64,000 bases of DNA from Sinorhizobium fredii NGR234 (lineage in GTDB: Bacteria; Pseudomonadota; Alphaproteobacteria; Rhizobiales; Rhizobiaceae): NCBI RefSeq assembly GCF_000018545.1, contig NC_012587.1:2418001-2482000 (forward strand), given 5' to 3'. The notes under the pieces were generated by a model. That model was not told the DNA's origin, searched no databases, and saw only the letters and a program-made list of their open reading frames with translations. Made by a program: the position numbers and the translations under genes. This document shows, one piece after another, positions 35,487 through 44,240 of this stretch; within the stretch, counting starts at the first letter, position 1; every line of letters begins with the position of its first letter.

Positions 35487-37400
35487 TCATCCCTGCCACC
35501 GCCCCTCGCGCTTCATTGTCTCGATCTCGCGGATCGCCTTCTCGCGCTGGCGCTCGCGGCGAATGATCTCGGCGATGGCGGCGTCGTCCGACTTGTCGGT
35601 GTAGCGGAATTCGCTGTCGGCGTAGCGGTTGATTTCCTGCAGCACCATGTCGATGGTGATCGGGCCGCGCAGCTCCTCGATCATCGCCTTCTTCTCGTCG
35701 TAGGATTTGTGCATGAAGGAGGTCGCATCCTTGAACCAGTCGTCCGGCAGCTCGACGTCCATCGCCCGCATCTTGATCGCGTCGGTGATGTTGCGGATCG
35801 CCCGGCCGGTGAAGCGCGGCTCCGCCTCCTTGATCATGTGCAGATAGGCGCCGACGTCGGCGAGCGAGGCGATCTTGCCCTTCTCTTTTTCGTAGCGCTC
35901 CCAGACGGCGGCGAGCCCCCCCTCCTGTGGCCGCGCATGCGCCGCGTAGGATTGCGACACGGCGCGCTTGATTTCCTGGCCGGCAAAGAGGTCGTGCTGA
36001 CCGAGCGGGATCTTGTGGTTCTTGCCGACCAGCAGCGCGAAAATGTCGATATAGTCGCCTTCCGTCTGTGGCCCGTCGACGAGCCAGCGCGCGCCGGCCC
36101 GTTGGCGGAGCGCATCGTCGACATTCTCCGGATAGTTGGAGAACATGCCGAAGGTGCAATTGCCGCGCACCACCGTCGAGGCGCCCGCGAAACTCTCCAT
36201 CAGCACCGCCGTCACCTCGTGCTGGCCGGCCGAGGCGCGGTCGTCGGAACGCTTCGCCGCCACCTGGTCGACGTCGTCGATCGTGCCGAAGCCGATCGCC
36301 CGCGGGTTGATGACGTTGTTGACGAACTCCTTGCAGTTCTGGCCCGACTTGCCCTGGTAGGAGGAGATCTGGTCGACGCCGAAATTCTCGTAGTGGAAGG
36401 CATAGCCGGCGACGCCGCAATAGTCGTGCAGCATGCCGGCGAGCATCTGGATCAAGATCGTCTTGCCGGTGCCCGGCATGCCGTCGCCGATGAAGGTGAA
36501 GAGGAAACCGCCGAGTTCGACGAAGGGATTCATCTGCCGGTCGAAATCATAGGCCATCAGCATCTTGGCAAGCTTCAGCGCCTGATACTTGGCGATGTGA
36601 TTGCCGATGATCTCATCCGGCTTCTTGAAGGTCATCACCAGGGGTTTACGCTTCTGCCCGGGTGCGACATCGAAGCCGTTGAGCGTGAAATCGTCCTGGT
36701 CCAGCCGGATATGGACGTTCTCAAAATTCTGCAGCCCGGTGAATCGCGCCTTGCGGGCAAGCAATCCTTCGATCGCGACGCGGCAGAAGGCGCGAGAACG
36801 CGCCGTCAGGGCAAGATCGTCCGGGGCGCCGGCAATGCTGCGATCGAGGGCGGCGACCATGCTTTTCAGCGCGTCCTGCGGCGTGTCGAAGAGAAAATCC
36901 GGCTCGGCGGCATCGTCGACCGGCTCCCCCTCGCCCTGCAGCGTCGCACCGAGATAGGCGGCAAGCGTGAAGGCTGCGATATAGGCGGCGGCCGAAAGCA
37001 GTGCCTTGAAATGGCTTGCGTCTTCGCCGGAAAGCGGGGTGGCCGCATTGCGCGCCTGCAATTGTTCGAGGTTCGTCTGCCGCGCGAACACGTCCGCCAC
37101 TGCCAGCGCCACCTGGATGCCGCGCCGCGTGCGGTAGAGAACGGCGTGCTGGGCCGGCGAAAAGAGCGGATCGGCGCCGCGTACCGACTGAATGGTGCGG
37201 GTGAGTTCGACCTCGCGGGTGCGCCGCTGGCCGCCGCTCGAGACGGTCGAGACGAAACGGCGGCCGGTGCCCGCAAGCGGCGTACCCGAAGGCTCATCCC
37301 GCTCGAGGAGGACAAGCTTGGTCACCAGGCTCTGCGCCACCGCCTGATGCTTGGCGATGTCGTCCTCGTGCAGCGTCGTCAGGCCCGTATTCAGCGTCAT
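35487..37400 (-). CDS. AAA+ family ATPase, centre of an uncharacterised operon
   Basis: A 637-aa protein with a single AAA+ module in the C-terminal half. Walker A is GDGMPGTGKT (residues 305-314). The Walker B strand is IGFGTIDDVD (369-378), with DD in place of the usual DE. Sensor 1 is probably N422 in CTFGMFSNYPENVDD, and arginine-finger candidates are R432, R434 and R438 in LRQRAGAR. A helical lid follows (PRFTGRAIRNITDAIKMRAM). The N-terminal 260 residues are unlike known adaptors and include a hydrophobic helix at 133-152. It overlaps nothing but sits 1 bp from the 382-aa gene and 19 bp from the 429-aa gene. A remodelling role on a membrane or envelope target is inferred from the DUF2333 and coiled-coil partners. 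Confidence 0.85.
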   Translation of the reverse strand: MTLNTGLTTLHEDDIAKHQAVAQSLVTKLVLLERDEPSGTPLAGTGRRFVSTVSSGGQRRTREVELTRTIQSVRGADPLFSPAQHAVLYRTRRGIQVALAVADVFARQTNLEQLQARNAATPLSGEDASHFKALLSAAAYIAAFTLAAYLGATLQGEGEPVDDAAEPDFLFDTPQDALKSMVAALDRSIAGAPDDLALTARSRAFCRVAIEGLLARKARFTGLQNFENVHIRLDQDDFTLNGFDVAPGQKRKPLVMTFKKPDEIIGNHIAKYQALKLAKMLMAYDFDRQMNPFVELGGFLFTFIGDGMPGTGKTILIQMLAGMLHDYCGVAGYAFHYENFGVDQISSYQGKSGQNCKEFVNNVINPRAIGFGTIDDVDQVAAKRSDDRASAGQHEVTAVLMESFAGASTVVRGNCTFGMFSNYPENVDDALRQRAGARWLVDGPQTEGDYIDIFALLVGKNHKIPLGQHDLFAGQEIKRAVSQSYAAHARPQEGGLAAVWERYEKEKGKIASLADVGAYLHMIKEAEPRFTGRAIRNITDAIKMRAMDVELPDDWFKDATSFMHKSYDEKKAMIEELRGPITIDMVLQEINRYADSEFRYTDKSDDAAIAEIIRRERQREKAIREIETMKREGRWQG

Positions 37401-37401
37401 C

Positions 37402-38550
37402 TCAAACCTCGCTCACCACCTGGTTGCCGGAGATCACATGCACCTTGTAGTCGCCGAAGACCTGGGCCGCCTCGCCGGCCGCGTAGAGCGCCTGATAGGC
37501 GTCGTGCGGCACCAGCGCATGTTTTTCATAGGCGCTGACGCCCATGCGCGCCGCCTCGAGATTGTCGGTGTCGATGTGAAATTCCTCCTGCGCCGGCGTC
37601 GAGGACCAGAAGCCACGCTCGGCGGGCCGCTCGGCCTTGGAGAAGACCTCCTGCACCGTCCAGGTCAAAAGCCAGGCATTCTCCGTCTTGCGGACTTTCG
37701 AGAGGATGTCGTTGATCCGCGCATTGTTCTCGGTGATACCGGCCGAATAAAACGGCCCGAGGACGATGCGCCGAAGCTGCTTCGGATGCAGTTCCGGGAA
37801 ATCCTTGTCGAGATTGGTGGCGATCGTCACCGGGGTGAGCGAATAGGCGCTGTTCTTCGAGGCGAAATCGTCGAAACGGCTGGCAAGCTCCGGATTGAGC
37901 AGTCCGCCGACCGGCAGCGGGATGTCGACGTCCGCATTGAGCTTGCCGTCCTCGGTCACCAGCATCTCGACGATATTGTCGGAGGAATCCTCGATCGTCG
38001 CCATGTAGATCATCGGAAGCGTCTGCGTGCCGTCGAAGGCGCCCCAGGCGACGACGTAGTAGGGCCGCATCGTCTTCGGATTGACGGCGACACGGATCGT
38101 CTCCGGCAGGATCAAGGGCGAGAAGATATCCCCCTTGCCGATCTGCTCGAGATAGAGCCGCTCCGCCATGCGGGCCTGCAACGCTTCCGGAAAGGCCTTC
38201 TGCCGCAGAATGAAATCGACCATTTCCTCGCGCAGCGCATCCGCCGTTGGGATGCTTGCCAGCCGCTTCTCGGCGCTCTGCCGGTCGTTCTCGAGCTCCA
38301 GCACATTCTGGAACACCGGAAAGCCGCTCTCGGCGCGCGAGATCCGGAAGTTCTCGACGAAGCCGATGCGGTTTTCCCAGCAGGCGACCGATGCCTTCAG
38401 CCGGGCGAGATAGGGAACGATGACTTCACCGACGACCGTGTTGCGATAAAGCGGCGAATTGCGGTCACCGAGAAAAAGCTCGAGCCCCGCCAGCGCGGCC
38501 CGGATTGAGGTGAAATATTGCCTGACGGCGGGGGAAACCGCGGTATTCAT
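37402..38550 (-). CDS. Uncharacterised 382-aa protein of the AAA+ operon
   Basis: A 382-residue soluble protein. The first 120 residues are helical (YFTSIRAALAGLELFLGDRN; ENDRQSAEKRLASIPTADAL); the rest alternates strands and helices, with RPYYVVAWGAFDGTQTLPMI and HPKQLRRIVLGPFYSAGITE. I do not recognise a fold or catalytic motif. The start is taken as ATG 38550, six bases after GGAGGG; GTG 38553 is also in frame. It lies 1 bp upstream of the ATPase gene, so the two are almost certainly co-translated and may form a complex. Confidence 0.75.
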   Translation of the reverse strand: MNTAVSPAVRQYFTSIRAALAGLELFLGDRNSPLYRNTVVGEVIVPYLARLKASVACWENRIGFVENFRISRAESGFPVFQNVLELENDRQSAEKRLASIPTADALREEMVDFILRQKAFPEALQARMAERLYLEQIGKGDIFSPLILPETIRVAVNPKTMRPYYVVAWGAFDGTQTLPMIYMATIEDSSDNIVEMLVTEDGKLNADVDIPLPVGGLLNPELASRFDDFASKNSAYSLTPVTIATNLDKDFPELHPKQLRRIVLGPFYSAGITENNARINDILSKVRKTENAWLLTWTVQEVFSKAERPAERGFWSSTPAQEEFHIDTDNLEAARMGVSAYEKHALVPHDAYQALYAAGEAAQVFGDYKVHVISGNQVVSEV

Positions 38551-38611
38551 CACACTCCCTCCGGCGATTGCCGAAAGGCGGTCGGAAAGCTGGTCATTGC
38601 CGCGTTGCCGA

Positions 38612-39700
38612 TCACTGCTTCACGTAGTTTGCGGCATTGTGCTTGTCCATCACCGTCTGGAAGCGACGGGCAAAGGCGTCGTCGGCCAACTTCTTGCGCC
38701 GCTGGATATCCTGTGTCGCAAGCATGTTCTTTTCATGCATTTCGAGCAGGTCGCCGATATGGCGCTGGGCGGCGGCGCCAATTCCCGCCATCGTTTCCTC
38801 GGCGGCGGTGTCGACCTGGCTGCCGAGCGTGTTGATCTTGTGCGCCACATCCTGCTGTGCCGCCGTCTTCAACGAGTCTTCGAGTGACTTGTAGAGCACG
38901 ATGCGCTGCTCGGTATCGATCGTCAGCTTGTTGATCAGCGTGTTCTGCGCGGCGATCTGGTTGTTGAGCGAATCGACGAAGGTCTGGAACATCGCGGTGT
39001 AGCGCTCGAGCGTCTGGCTCTCGGCGAGCAGTTCCTGTTCCTTGGCCTGCTTCTCGTTGTATTCGGTGGCGAGACGCGACCGTTCCGACTCGAGGTCGGT
39101 ACGGGTCGTCTGATCCGTGGAAGCCGCGATCCGGTTCTCGATGTCGAGCAGCAGCGGATTGAGCTCTTCGATGCGCTTCTGGGTTTCTACGAGCGCGGCC
39201 ATCGTCCCCTTGCGGCGCTCGATCACCTGGATGAGGCTCTGCTCGGACGTCTTGTAGCGCTGGTCGAGGATCGCCTTCTGCTCCTTGAGAATGCCGACGA
39301 TAGTGTCGGACTTGACGAGCAGTTCCTGGAGATTGCCGGCGAGCGACATATTGCGCACCCGGTCGGTGCGCATGCGCTGCATCGACTGCTTGGAGAAGAA
39401 CCCGACGAACTTCTCGTAGCCGGTGTAGCTCTTCATGCTCTCGAACTCGGCACCGAAAACGTTCGTCGCGTCTTCGAGGCCGATGATCAGATCGGCGATA
39501 TTGGCTTCCATCGCCTTCTGCTGCTTGAGGACGTCCTGGATTCGGGCGTTCTCGATGTCGAAATTGACGTCGCCGAGCTTGGTGTCCGCCTTGGCGAACT
39601 GATCGAGGACGACGCCCGACTGCTCAAGCTTGCCGCGCATCTCGTCGACGACGCTCCGCGTCTTGGCGATCTCGGCGTCAAAATTCTGAAGAGTAGCCAT
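38612..39700 (-). CDS. Long coiled-coil protein, first gene of the AAA+ operon (TelA-like architecture)
   Basis: A 362-aa protein made almost wholly of helix: heptad-rich stretches run from MATLQNFDAEIAKTRSVVDE through EQKAILDQRYKTSEQSLIQV and ENRIAASTDQTTRTDLESER to the C-terminus. No signal peptide or transmembrane helix is present. Its general plan (a long helical bundle, INKLTIDTEQRIVLYKSLED near the end) is reminiscent of TelA/KlaA tellurite-resistance proteins, but I do not see enough identity to claim membership. A TATATAAG-like -10 lies about 80 bp upstream and AAGGGGATAGGAA precedes the ATG. It leads the operon and is separated by 61 bp from the next gene. Confidence 0.75.
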   Translation of the reverse strand: MATLQNFDAEIAKTRSVVDEMRGKLEQSGVVLDQFAKADTKLGDVNFDIENARIQDVLKQQKAMEANIADLIIGLEDATNVFGAEFESMKSYTGYEKFVGFFSKQSMQRMRTDRVRNMSLAGNLQELLVKSDTIVGILKEQKAILDQRYKTSEQSLIQVIERRKGTMAALVETQKRIEELNPLLLDIENRIAASTDQTTRTDLESERSRLATEYNEKQAKEQELLAESQTLERYTAMFQTFVDSLNNQIAAQNTLINKLTIDTEQRIVLYKSLEDSLKTAAQQDVAHKINTLGSQVDTAAEETMAGIGAAAQRHIGDLLEMHEKNMLATQDIQRRKKLADDAFARRFQTVMDKHNAANYVKQ

Positions 39701-39841
39701 TTCCTATCCCCTTCGCCCGTCCGGGCCTCGTGCCCGTGAACCAAACTGCTCAGCCCTTGATTGCACTTATATAAAGGGTGTTTAGCAGGTCAGGACAAGA
39801 GACGCCGACGGGCTTTTTTCAACCGGCCGGGACGACTCCGT

Positions 39842-40221
39842 TCACTCGCCGGCAGCGGGGTTTTTGAGGTAGGCGATGACATCGGTGATATCCGCCGGCT
39901 TCTTCAATCCCGAGAAGCTCATCTTGTCCCGCTCACCATCCCCCGGGGGCTCAGGAGATATTCCGAGAGCGTCGCCTCGTCCCACACTTTGCCTTCAGCG
40001 CCGAATGCCTTCATCGCATCGGAATAGCTATACCCGTCGAACGACGCGGCGGGACGGCCGACGACGCCCATCAGGCTCGGGCCAACCCGGTTCGCCGGCT
40101 CCGTGGCCGTATGGCAGGCACTGCATTTCCTGAAGACCGCCGCACCCGCCTTGGCGTCCCCGTCCGCCAGGCTTGGCGCCGCGACGAGGGCAAGACAGGC
40201 GGCGAGGATGATGGATCGCAA
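39842..40221 (-). pseudogene. Cytochrome c (c552-like), frameshifted near the axial methionine
   Basis: Reading from TTG 40221 (AGGAG eight bases upstream) gives a signal peptide (SIILAACLALVAAPSLADG), the haem motif CSACH at residues 33-37 and the cytochrome c552 body, but the frame hits TGA at 39919 just after SPRGMVSGT. The expected continuation KMSFSGLKKPADITDVIAYL is encoded in the next frame and runs to TGA at 39842. One missing A in GGGACA(A)AGATGAGC, near 39925, would restore a normal 126-aa protein. As written the product lacks the axial Met and the C-terminal helix. Either a true mutation or a single-base sequencing error explains it. Confidence 0.88.
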
Positions 40222-40256
40222 CGTTGCAACTCCTGTCGAGGTTCGGCAAACTGTCG

Positions 40257-40841
40257 TCAGCCGCGCATCTGGTCTTCCCAATGCCGCCGGCAGTAGGACA
40301 CGTATTTCTCATTGCCGCCGACATCGACCTGCGCGCCCTCGCGCACGACATGGCCGGCGCCGTCGAGGCGCACCACCATCGTCGCCTTGCGTCCGCAATG
40401 GCAGATCGTCCTGACCTCGCGCATTTCGTCGGCAATCGCAAGCAGGGCCATGGAGCCGGGAAAGAGTTTTCCCTGAAAGTCGGTCCTGAGGCCATAGGCC
40501 ATGACCGGAATGCCGAGCCGGTCGGCGACGCGCGCAAGCTGCCACACCTGGTTCTCGCCGAGGAATTGCGCCTCGTCGACGAAAACGCAGGCGATCTCGC
40601 CGGAGCCGTCGCCGTTCAGGCGCTCGACAAGGCCGTAAAGATCGTCGCCGCCATGGAACGGTATCCCGTCCGATTTAAGCCCGATGCGCGACGCGATTCG
40701 TCCCGTGCCGGCCCGATCGTCGAAGGCGGCGATCAGCATCACGACGCGCATGCCGCGCTCCTGATAGTTGTAGGCGGCCTGGAGGAGCAGCGTGCTCTTG
40801 CCGGCATTCATCGTCGCATAGCTGAAATAGAGCTTGGCCAT
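40257..40841 (-). CDS. tdk: Thymidine kinase (type II)
   Basis: A 194-aa enzyme that phosphorylates thymidine. The P-loop is [20 protein letters not shown] near residues 5-24; the Walker B/active acid is in [19 protein letters not shown]; the lasso and zinc site are in [12 protein letters not shown] with a further Cys in SYCRRHWE. The start at 40841 (MAKLYFSY) is the family start. Present in only some alphaproteobacteria. It is upstream of, and on the same strand as, the damaged cytochrome gene, 35 bp apart. Confidence 0.96.
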   Translation of the reverse strand: MAKLYFSYATMNAGKSTLLLQAAYNYQERGMRVVMLIAAFDDRAGTGRIASRIGLKSDGIPFHGGDDLYGLVERLNGDGSGEIACVFVDEAQFLGENQVWQLARVADRLGIPVMAYGLRTDFQGKLFPGSMALLAIADEMREVRTICHCGRKATMVVRLDGAGHVVREGAQVDVGGNEKYVSYCRRHWEDQMRG

Positions 40842-41124
40842 GGTCACGGTTCCCAGACGTGGTGTCCCCGCTAAATGACGAGGCTTGCGCTCGATGACCA
40901 GAGCGCGGCGACGCCACCCACAGATTTTCAGCCGTACGGTCTTCGCTCCACGGCTGCACGATGGGTCCTGACGATCGTCATTTCGTGGCCATTGCGACAT
41001 TCGGCGTCGCTCTGTGCATCCCCTCGGCGGATTGACGCAATACACTTCGCTTGCGCCAAGGCCTTGAATTCGGGGCGCATTGGTGTTTGGCTAAAAAAAG
41101 AACACAGGCAGGGGAACGATAACG

Positions 41125-42081
41125 ATGACAAGGACATTCTCACTCAAATTCATGCTGGCGGGGGCCATCTGCATGGCGGCCTTGACCGCCGGCAACGCGG
41201 CCGCGGCCGAGGCGGAAAGCTGCGGCACCGTCCGCTTCTCCGACGTCGGCTGGACGGACATCACCGCGACGACGGCGACGGCAACCACAATCCTCAAGGC
41301 GCTCGGCTACGAGACGGACGTCAAGGTGCTTTCGGTCCCCGTTACCTACACGTCCCTGAAGAACAAGGATATCGACGTCTTCCTCGGCAACTGGATGCCG
41401 ACGATGGAAGCCGACATCGCGCCCTATCGCGACGACAAGTCGGTCGAGACCGTCCGCCAAAACCTCGAAGGCGCCAAATACACGCTGGCGACCAATGCCA
41501 AGGGCGCTGAACTCGGCATCAAGGACTTCAAGGACATCGCCGCCCAAAAGGATGCGCTCGAAGGCAAGATCTACGGGATCGAGCCCGGCAATGACGGCAA
41601 CCGGCTGATCATCGACATGGTCGAGAAGGGCACGTTCGACCTCAAGGGCTTCGAAGTCGTCGAATCCTCCGAGCAGGGCATGCTGGCGCAGGTGGCGCGC
41701 GCCGAGAAGGACGACAAGCCGATCGTCTTCCTCGGTTGGGAGCCGCATCCGATGAACGCCAACTTCAAGCTCACCTATCTTTCCGGCGGCGATGACATCT
41801 TCGGCCCGAACTTCGGCGGCGCCACCGTGCACACCAATGTGCGTGCCGGCTACACGACCGAATGCCCGAATGTCGGCGCCCTGCTCAAGAACCTGAACTT
41901 CTCGCTCCAGATGGAGAACGAGATCATGGGCAAGATCCTGAACGACGGCGAAGATCCGGAAAAGGCGGCTGCCGCCTGGCTCAAGGACAACCCCTCCGCC
42001 ATCGAGCCCTGGCTTGCCGGCGTGACCACCAAGGATGGTGGTGAGGGACTGGCCGCCGTGAAGACCGAACTTGGTCTCTGA
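41125..42081 (+). CDS. choX: Choline ABC transporter, substrate-binding protein
   Basis: A 318-aa periplasmic protein with a signal peptide (residues 1-22, AGN-A-A region). The choline-binding residues known from the S. meliloti ChoX structure are at the same precursor positions: Trp43 and Asp45 (FSDVGWTDI), Trp90 (FLGNWMP), Tyr119 (GAKYTLA), Asn156 (EPGNDGN) and Trp205 (FLGWEPH). It therefore should bind choline and, less tightly, acetylcholine. AGGGGAA precedes the ATG. It is first in choXWV; a strong hairpin-T stretch separates it from choW and would make it the most abundant product. Confidence 0.97.
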   Translation: MTRTFSLKFMLAGAICMAALTAGNAAAAEAESCGTVRFSDVGWTDITATTATATTILKALGYETDVKVLSVPVTYTSLKNKDIDVFLGNWMPTMEADIAPYRDDKSVETVRQNLEGAKYTLATNAKGAELGIKDFKDIAAQKDALEGKIYGIEPGNDGNRLIIDMVEKGTFDLKGFEVVESSEQGMLAQVARAEKDDKPIVFLGWEPHPMNANFKLTYLSGGDDIFGPNFGGATVHTNVRAGYTTECPNVGALLKNLNFSLQMENEIMGKILNDGEDPEKAAAAWLKDNPSAIEPWLAGVTTKDGGEGLAAVKTELGL

Positions 42082-42189
42082 TTGCCGTAGCGCCGTGCGT
42101 CCATTCAGACGCGCAAAAGGTCGCTGCAGCACTCCGAATTGCTGCATGCCTCTATCCTGAATCGGTCTGATTGAAGGAAACATGCAGTC

Positions 42190-42215
42190 GGGCGGGGAAC
42201 CTCCCCCGCCCTTTT
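42190..42215 (+). terminator. Intercistronic terminator-like hairpin between choX and choW
   Basis: A perfect 8-bp stem (GGGCGGGG at 42190-42197 with CCCCGCCC at 42204-42211, loop AACCTC) is followed by four T residues. It lies 109 bp after choX and 52 bp before choW. Partial termination here would give more binding protein than permease. Confidence 0.75.
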
Positions 42216-42266
42216 CCACCGCTTCATGCGATCCAGTGTTTGACCCTGACAAGAGGGATCCAGTTC

Positions 42267-43112
42267 GTGGAATTTCTGACAGAAAATCGCATCCCGATCG
42301 GCGGCTGGGCCAAGGCGTTCGTCGACTGGCTGACAACCAATTTCGAGCTGTTCTTCGACCAGCTTGCAAATCTGCTCTCGGGCATCATCTCCGTCCTGCT
42401 CTACATCCTCCAGACGCCCCACCCGCTTATCGTCATCGCTATCGTGACCGCTCTTGCCTGGTGGTTCCGCCGTTCCATCGGCATCGCCGCCTTTACCTGT
42501 CTTGGCCTGCTCCTGATCGTCAATCAGGGCTACTGGCAGGAAACAACGGAGACGCTGGCGCTGGTGCTCGCCGCGAGCTTCGTCAGCATGGCCGTCGGGG
42601 TGCCGCTCGGCATCGTGGCAGCGCGCCGTGCCTGGGTCTACTCGATCATGCGCCCGATCCTCGACCTGATGCAGACGATCCCGACCTTCGTCTATCTCAT
42701 TCCGGCGCTGATCCTTTTCGGCCTCGGCATGGTGCCGGGGCTGATCGCCACCGTCATCTTCGCCATCCCCGCGCCGATCCGCCTGACGCGTCTCGGCATC
42801 ATCTCGACGCCGCCGTCGCTGGTCGAAGCGGCCGAATCCTTCGGCGCCACGCCATGGCAGGTGCTGCGCAAGGTCGAGATTCCCTTCGCCATGCCGCAGA
42901 TCATGGCCGGGCTGACGCAGACGATCATGCTGTCGCTGTCGATGGTGGTCATCGCCGCACTCGTCGGTGCCGACGGCCTCGGCGTGCCCGTCCTTCGGGC
43001 GCTGAACACGGTCAATATCGCCAGGGGGTTCGAGTCCGGACTCTGTATCGTTATTCTTGCGATCGTTCTTGATCGTCTTTTCCGCACGTCCGACGAAGGA
43101 GAAGGCGCATGA
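42267..43112 (+). CDS. choW: Choline ABC transporter, permease
   Basis: A 281-aa inner-membrane protein of the ProW/OpuAB class with about six transmembrane helices. The EAA-type coupling loop is LVEAAESFGATPWQVLRKVE near residues 190-209. The start is GTG 42267 with AAGAGGGA upstream, giving MEFLTENRIPIGGWAKAF and the length reported for ChoW. Its stop overlaps the choV start by 4 bp. It works with ChoX and ChoV to import choline, an osmoprotectant precursor. Confidence 0.94.
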   Translation: MEFLTENRIPIGGWAKAFVDWLTTNFELFFDQLANLLSGIISVLLYILQTPHPLIVIAIVTALAWWFRRSIGIAAFTCLGLLLIVNQGYWQETTETLALVLAASFVSMAVGVPLGIVAARRAWVYSIMRPILDLMQTIPTFVYLIPALILFGLGMVPGLIATVIFAIPAPIRLTRLGIISTPPSLVEAAESFGATPWQVLRKVEIPFAMPQIMAGLTQTIMLSLSMVVIAALVGADGLGVPVLRALNTVNIARGFESGLCIVILAIVLDRLFRTSDEGEGA

Positions 43113-44158
43113 CCGAAGCCGTCGTTTTCAAGAATGTCGACATCATCTTCGGCAAGAACCCGCAGCCTGCCCTGCAGATGGTCGATCAGGGCAAGACCCG
43201 CGACGAGATCGGCGCCGCTACAGGCCACGTGCTCGGCGTTGCCGGCGCCTCGCTGGCGATCCACGAAGGCGAGATCCTCGTGCTGATGGGCTTGTCCGGC
43301 TCCGGCAAATCGACGCTGCTGAGGGCCGTCAACGGCCTTGCCCCGGTGGTGCGCGGCGAGGTCGAGGTCAAGACCTCGAGCGGATCGCTGAACCCGTATC
43401 GCTGCAACGCCAAGGCCTTGCGGGATTTCCGCATGCACACCGTGTCGATGGTGTTCCAGCAGTTCGCCCTGCTTCCCTGGCGTACCGTGGCCGACAATGT
43501 CGGTTTCGGCCTCGAACTGGCCGGCGTTGGCGACGCGGAGCGAAAGAAGCGCGTCGGCGAACAGCTGGAACTCGTCAACCTCACCAAGTGGGCGGACCGC
43601 AAGGTGAACGAGCTTTCGGGCGGCATGCAACAGCGGGTCGGTCTTGCGCGGGCTTTCGCCACCGGCGCCCCGATCCTGCTGATGGACGAGCCGTTCTCGG
43701 CCCTCGACCCCTTGATCCGGACGCGCCTGCAGGACGAGCTGCTCGAATTCCAGCGGCGGCTGAAGAAGACGATCATCTTCGTCAGCCACGACCTCGACGA
43801 GGCCTTCCGCATCGGCAATCGCATCGCCATCATGGAGGGCGGGCGGATCATCCAATGCGGAACGCCGCAGGAGATCGTCAAGAATCCGGCCAACCAATAC
43901 GTGGCCGACTTCGTCCAGCACATGAACCCGATCACCATGCTGACGGCGAAGGACGTCATGCAGACCGGCGTCGGGCGGACCGCTGCCGGTGCCGGCGTGA
44001 CGGCAACCGCCAAGCCGACGACGCCGCTCGTCGACATCCTCGACGCCATGTCCCGCCAGCCGGGCAGCATCGGCGTCGTCGACAACGGCGCGGTGGTCGG
44101 CACCATCGACGCGCAAAATATCGTCGAAGGCCTGACGCGACACCGCAGCAAAGATTGA
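43109..44158 (+). CDS. choV: Choline ABC transporter, ATP-binding protein
   Basis: A 349-aa ATPase. Walker A is GLSGSGKST near residues 59-67, the Q loop is VFQQFALLPW, the signature is LSGGMQQRVGLARAFATGAP and Walker B is ILLMDEPFSALDPL, with SHDLDEAF as the switch His. The C-terminal 80 residues hold a degenerate CBS pair (TTPLVDILDAMSRQPGSIGV), as in glycine-betaine ATPases that sense ionic strength. An extra N-terminal segment (FGKNPQPALQMVDQGKTRDE) is typical of the ProV/ChoV group. A clear terminator follows. Confidence 0.96.
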   Translation: MTEAVVFKNVDIIFGKNPQPALQMVDQGKTRDEIGAATGHVLGVAGASLAIHEGEILVLMGLSGSGKSTLLRAVNGLAPVVRGEVEVKTSSGSLNPYRCNAKALRDFRMHTVSMVFQQFALLPWRTVADNVGFGLELAGVGDAERKKRVGEQLELVNLTKWADRKVNELSGGMQQRVGLARAFATGAPILLMDEPFSALDPLIRTRLQDELLEFQRRLKKTIIFVSHDLDEAFRIGNRIAIMEGGRIIQCGTPQEIVKNPANQYVADFVQHMNPITMLTAKDVMQTGVGRTAAGAGVTATAKPTTPLVDILDAMSRQPGSIGVVDNGAVVGTIDAQNIVEGLTRHRSKD

Positions 44159-44185
44159 CGCGCAAAACCGCGGGGTTCAAAACAA

Positions 44186-44211
44186 GCCTGGAGCACCGCT
44201 CCAGGCTTTTT
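44186..44211 (+). terminator. Terminator of choXWV
   Basis: GCCTGGAG (44186-44193) pairs with CTCCAGGC (44199-44206) around CACCG, followed by five T residues. It lies 27 bp past the choV stop and is a textbook intrinsic terminator. Confidence 0.93.
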
Positions 44212-44240
44212 CATTCGGACCCGAGGCGAGGAAGCACGTC

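Noticed and set aside
35466..37538. 690-codon plus-strand open frame opposite the AAA+ ATPase
   Set aside because: The minus-strand product has Walker motifs and an operon with tight spacing; the plus frame has a composition typical of antisense shadows (rich in R, D, H) and no motif.
40842..41124. Possible small gene or RNA between tdk and choX
   Set aside because: Short frames lack ribosome sites, and no stable structure with a T run is visible; it reads as a divergent promoter region.
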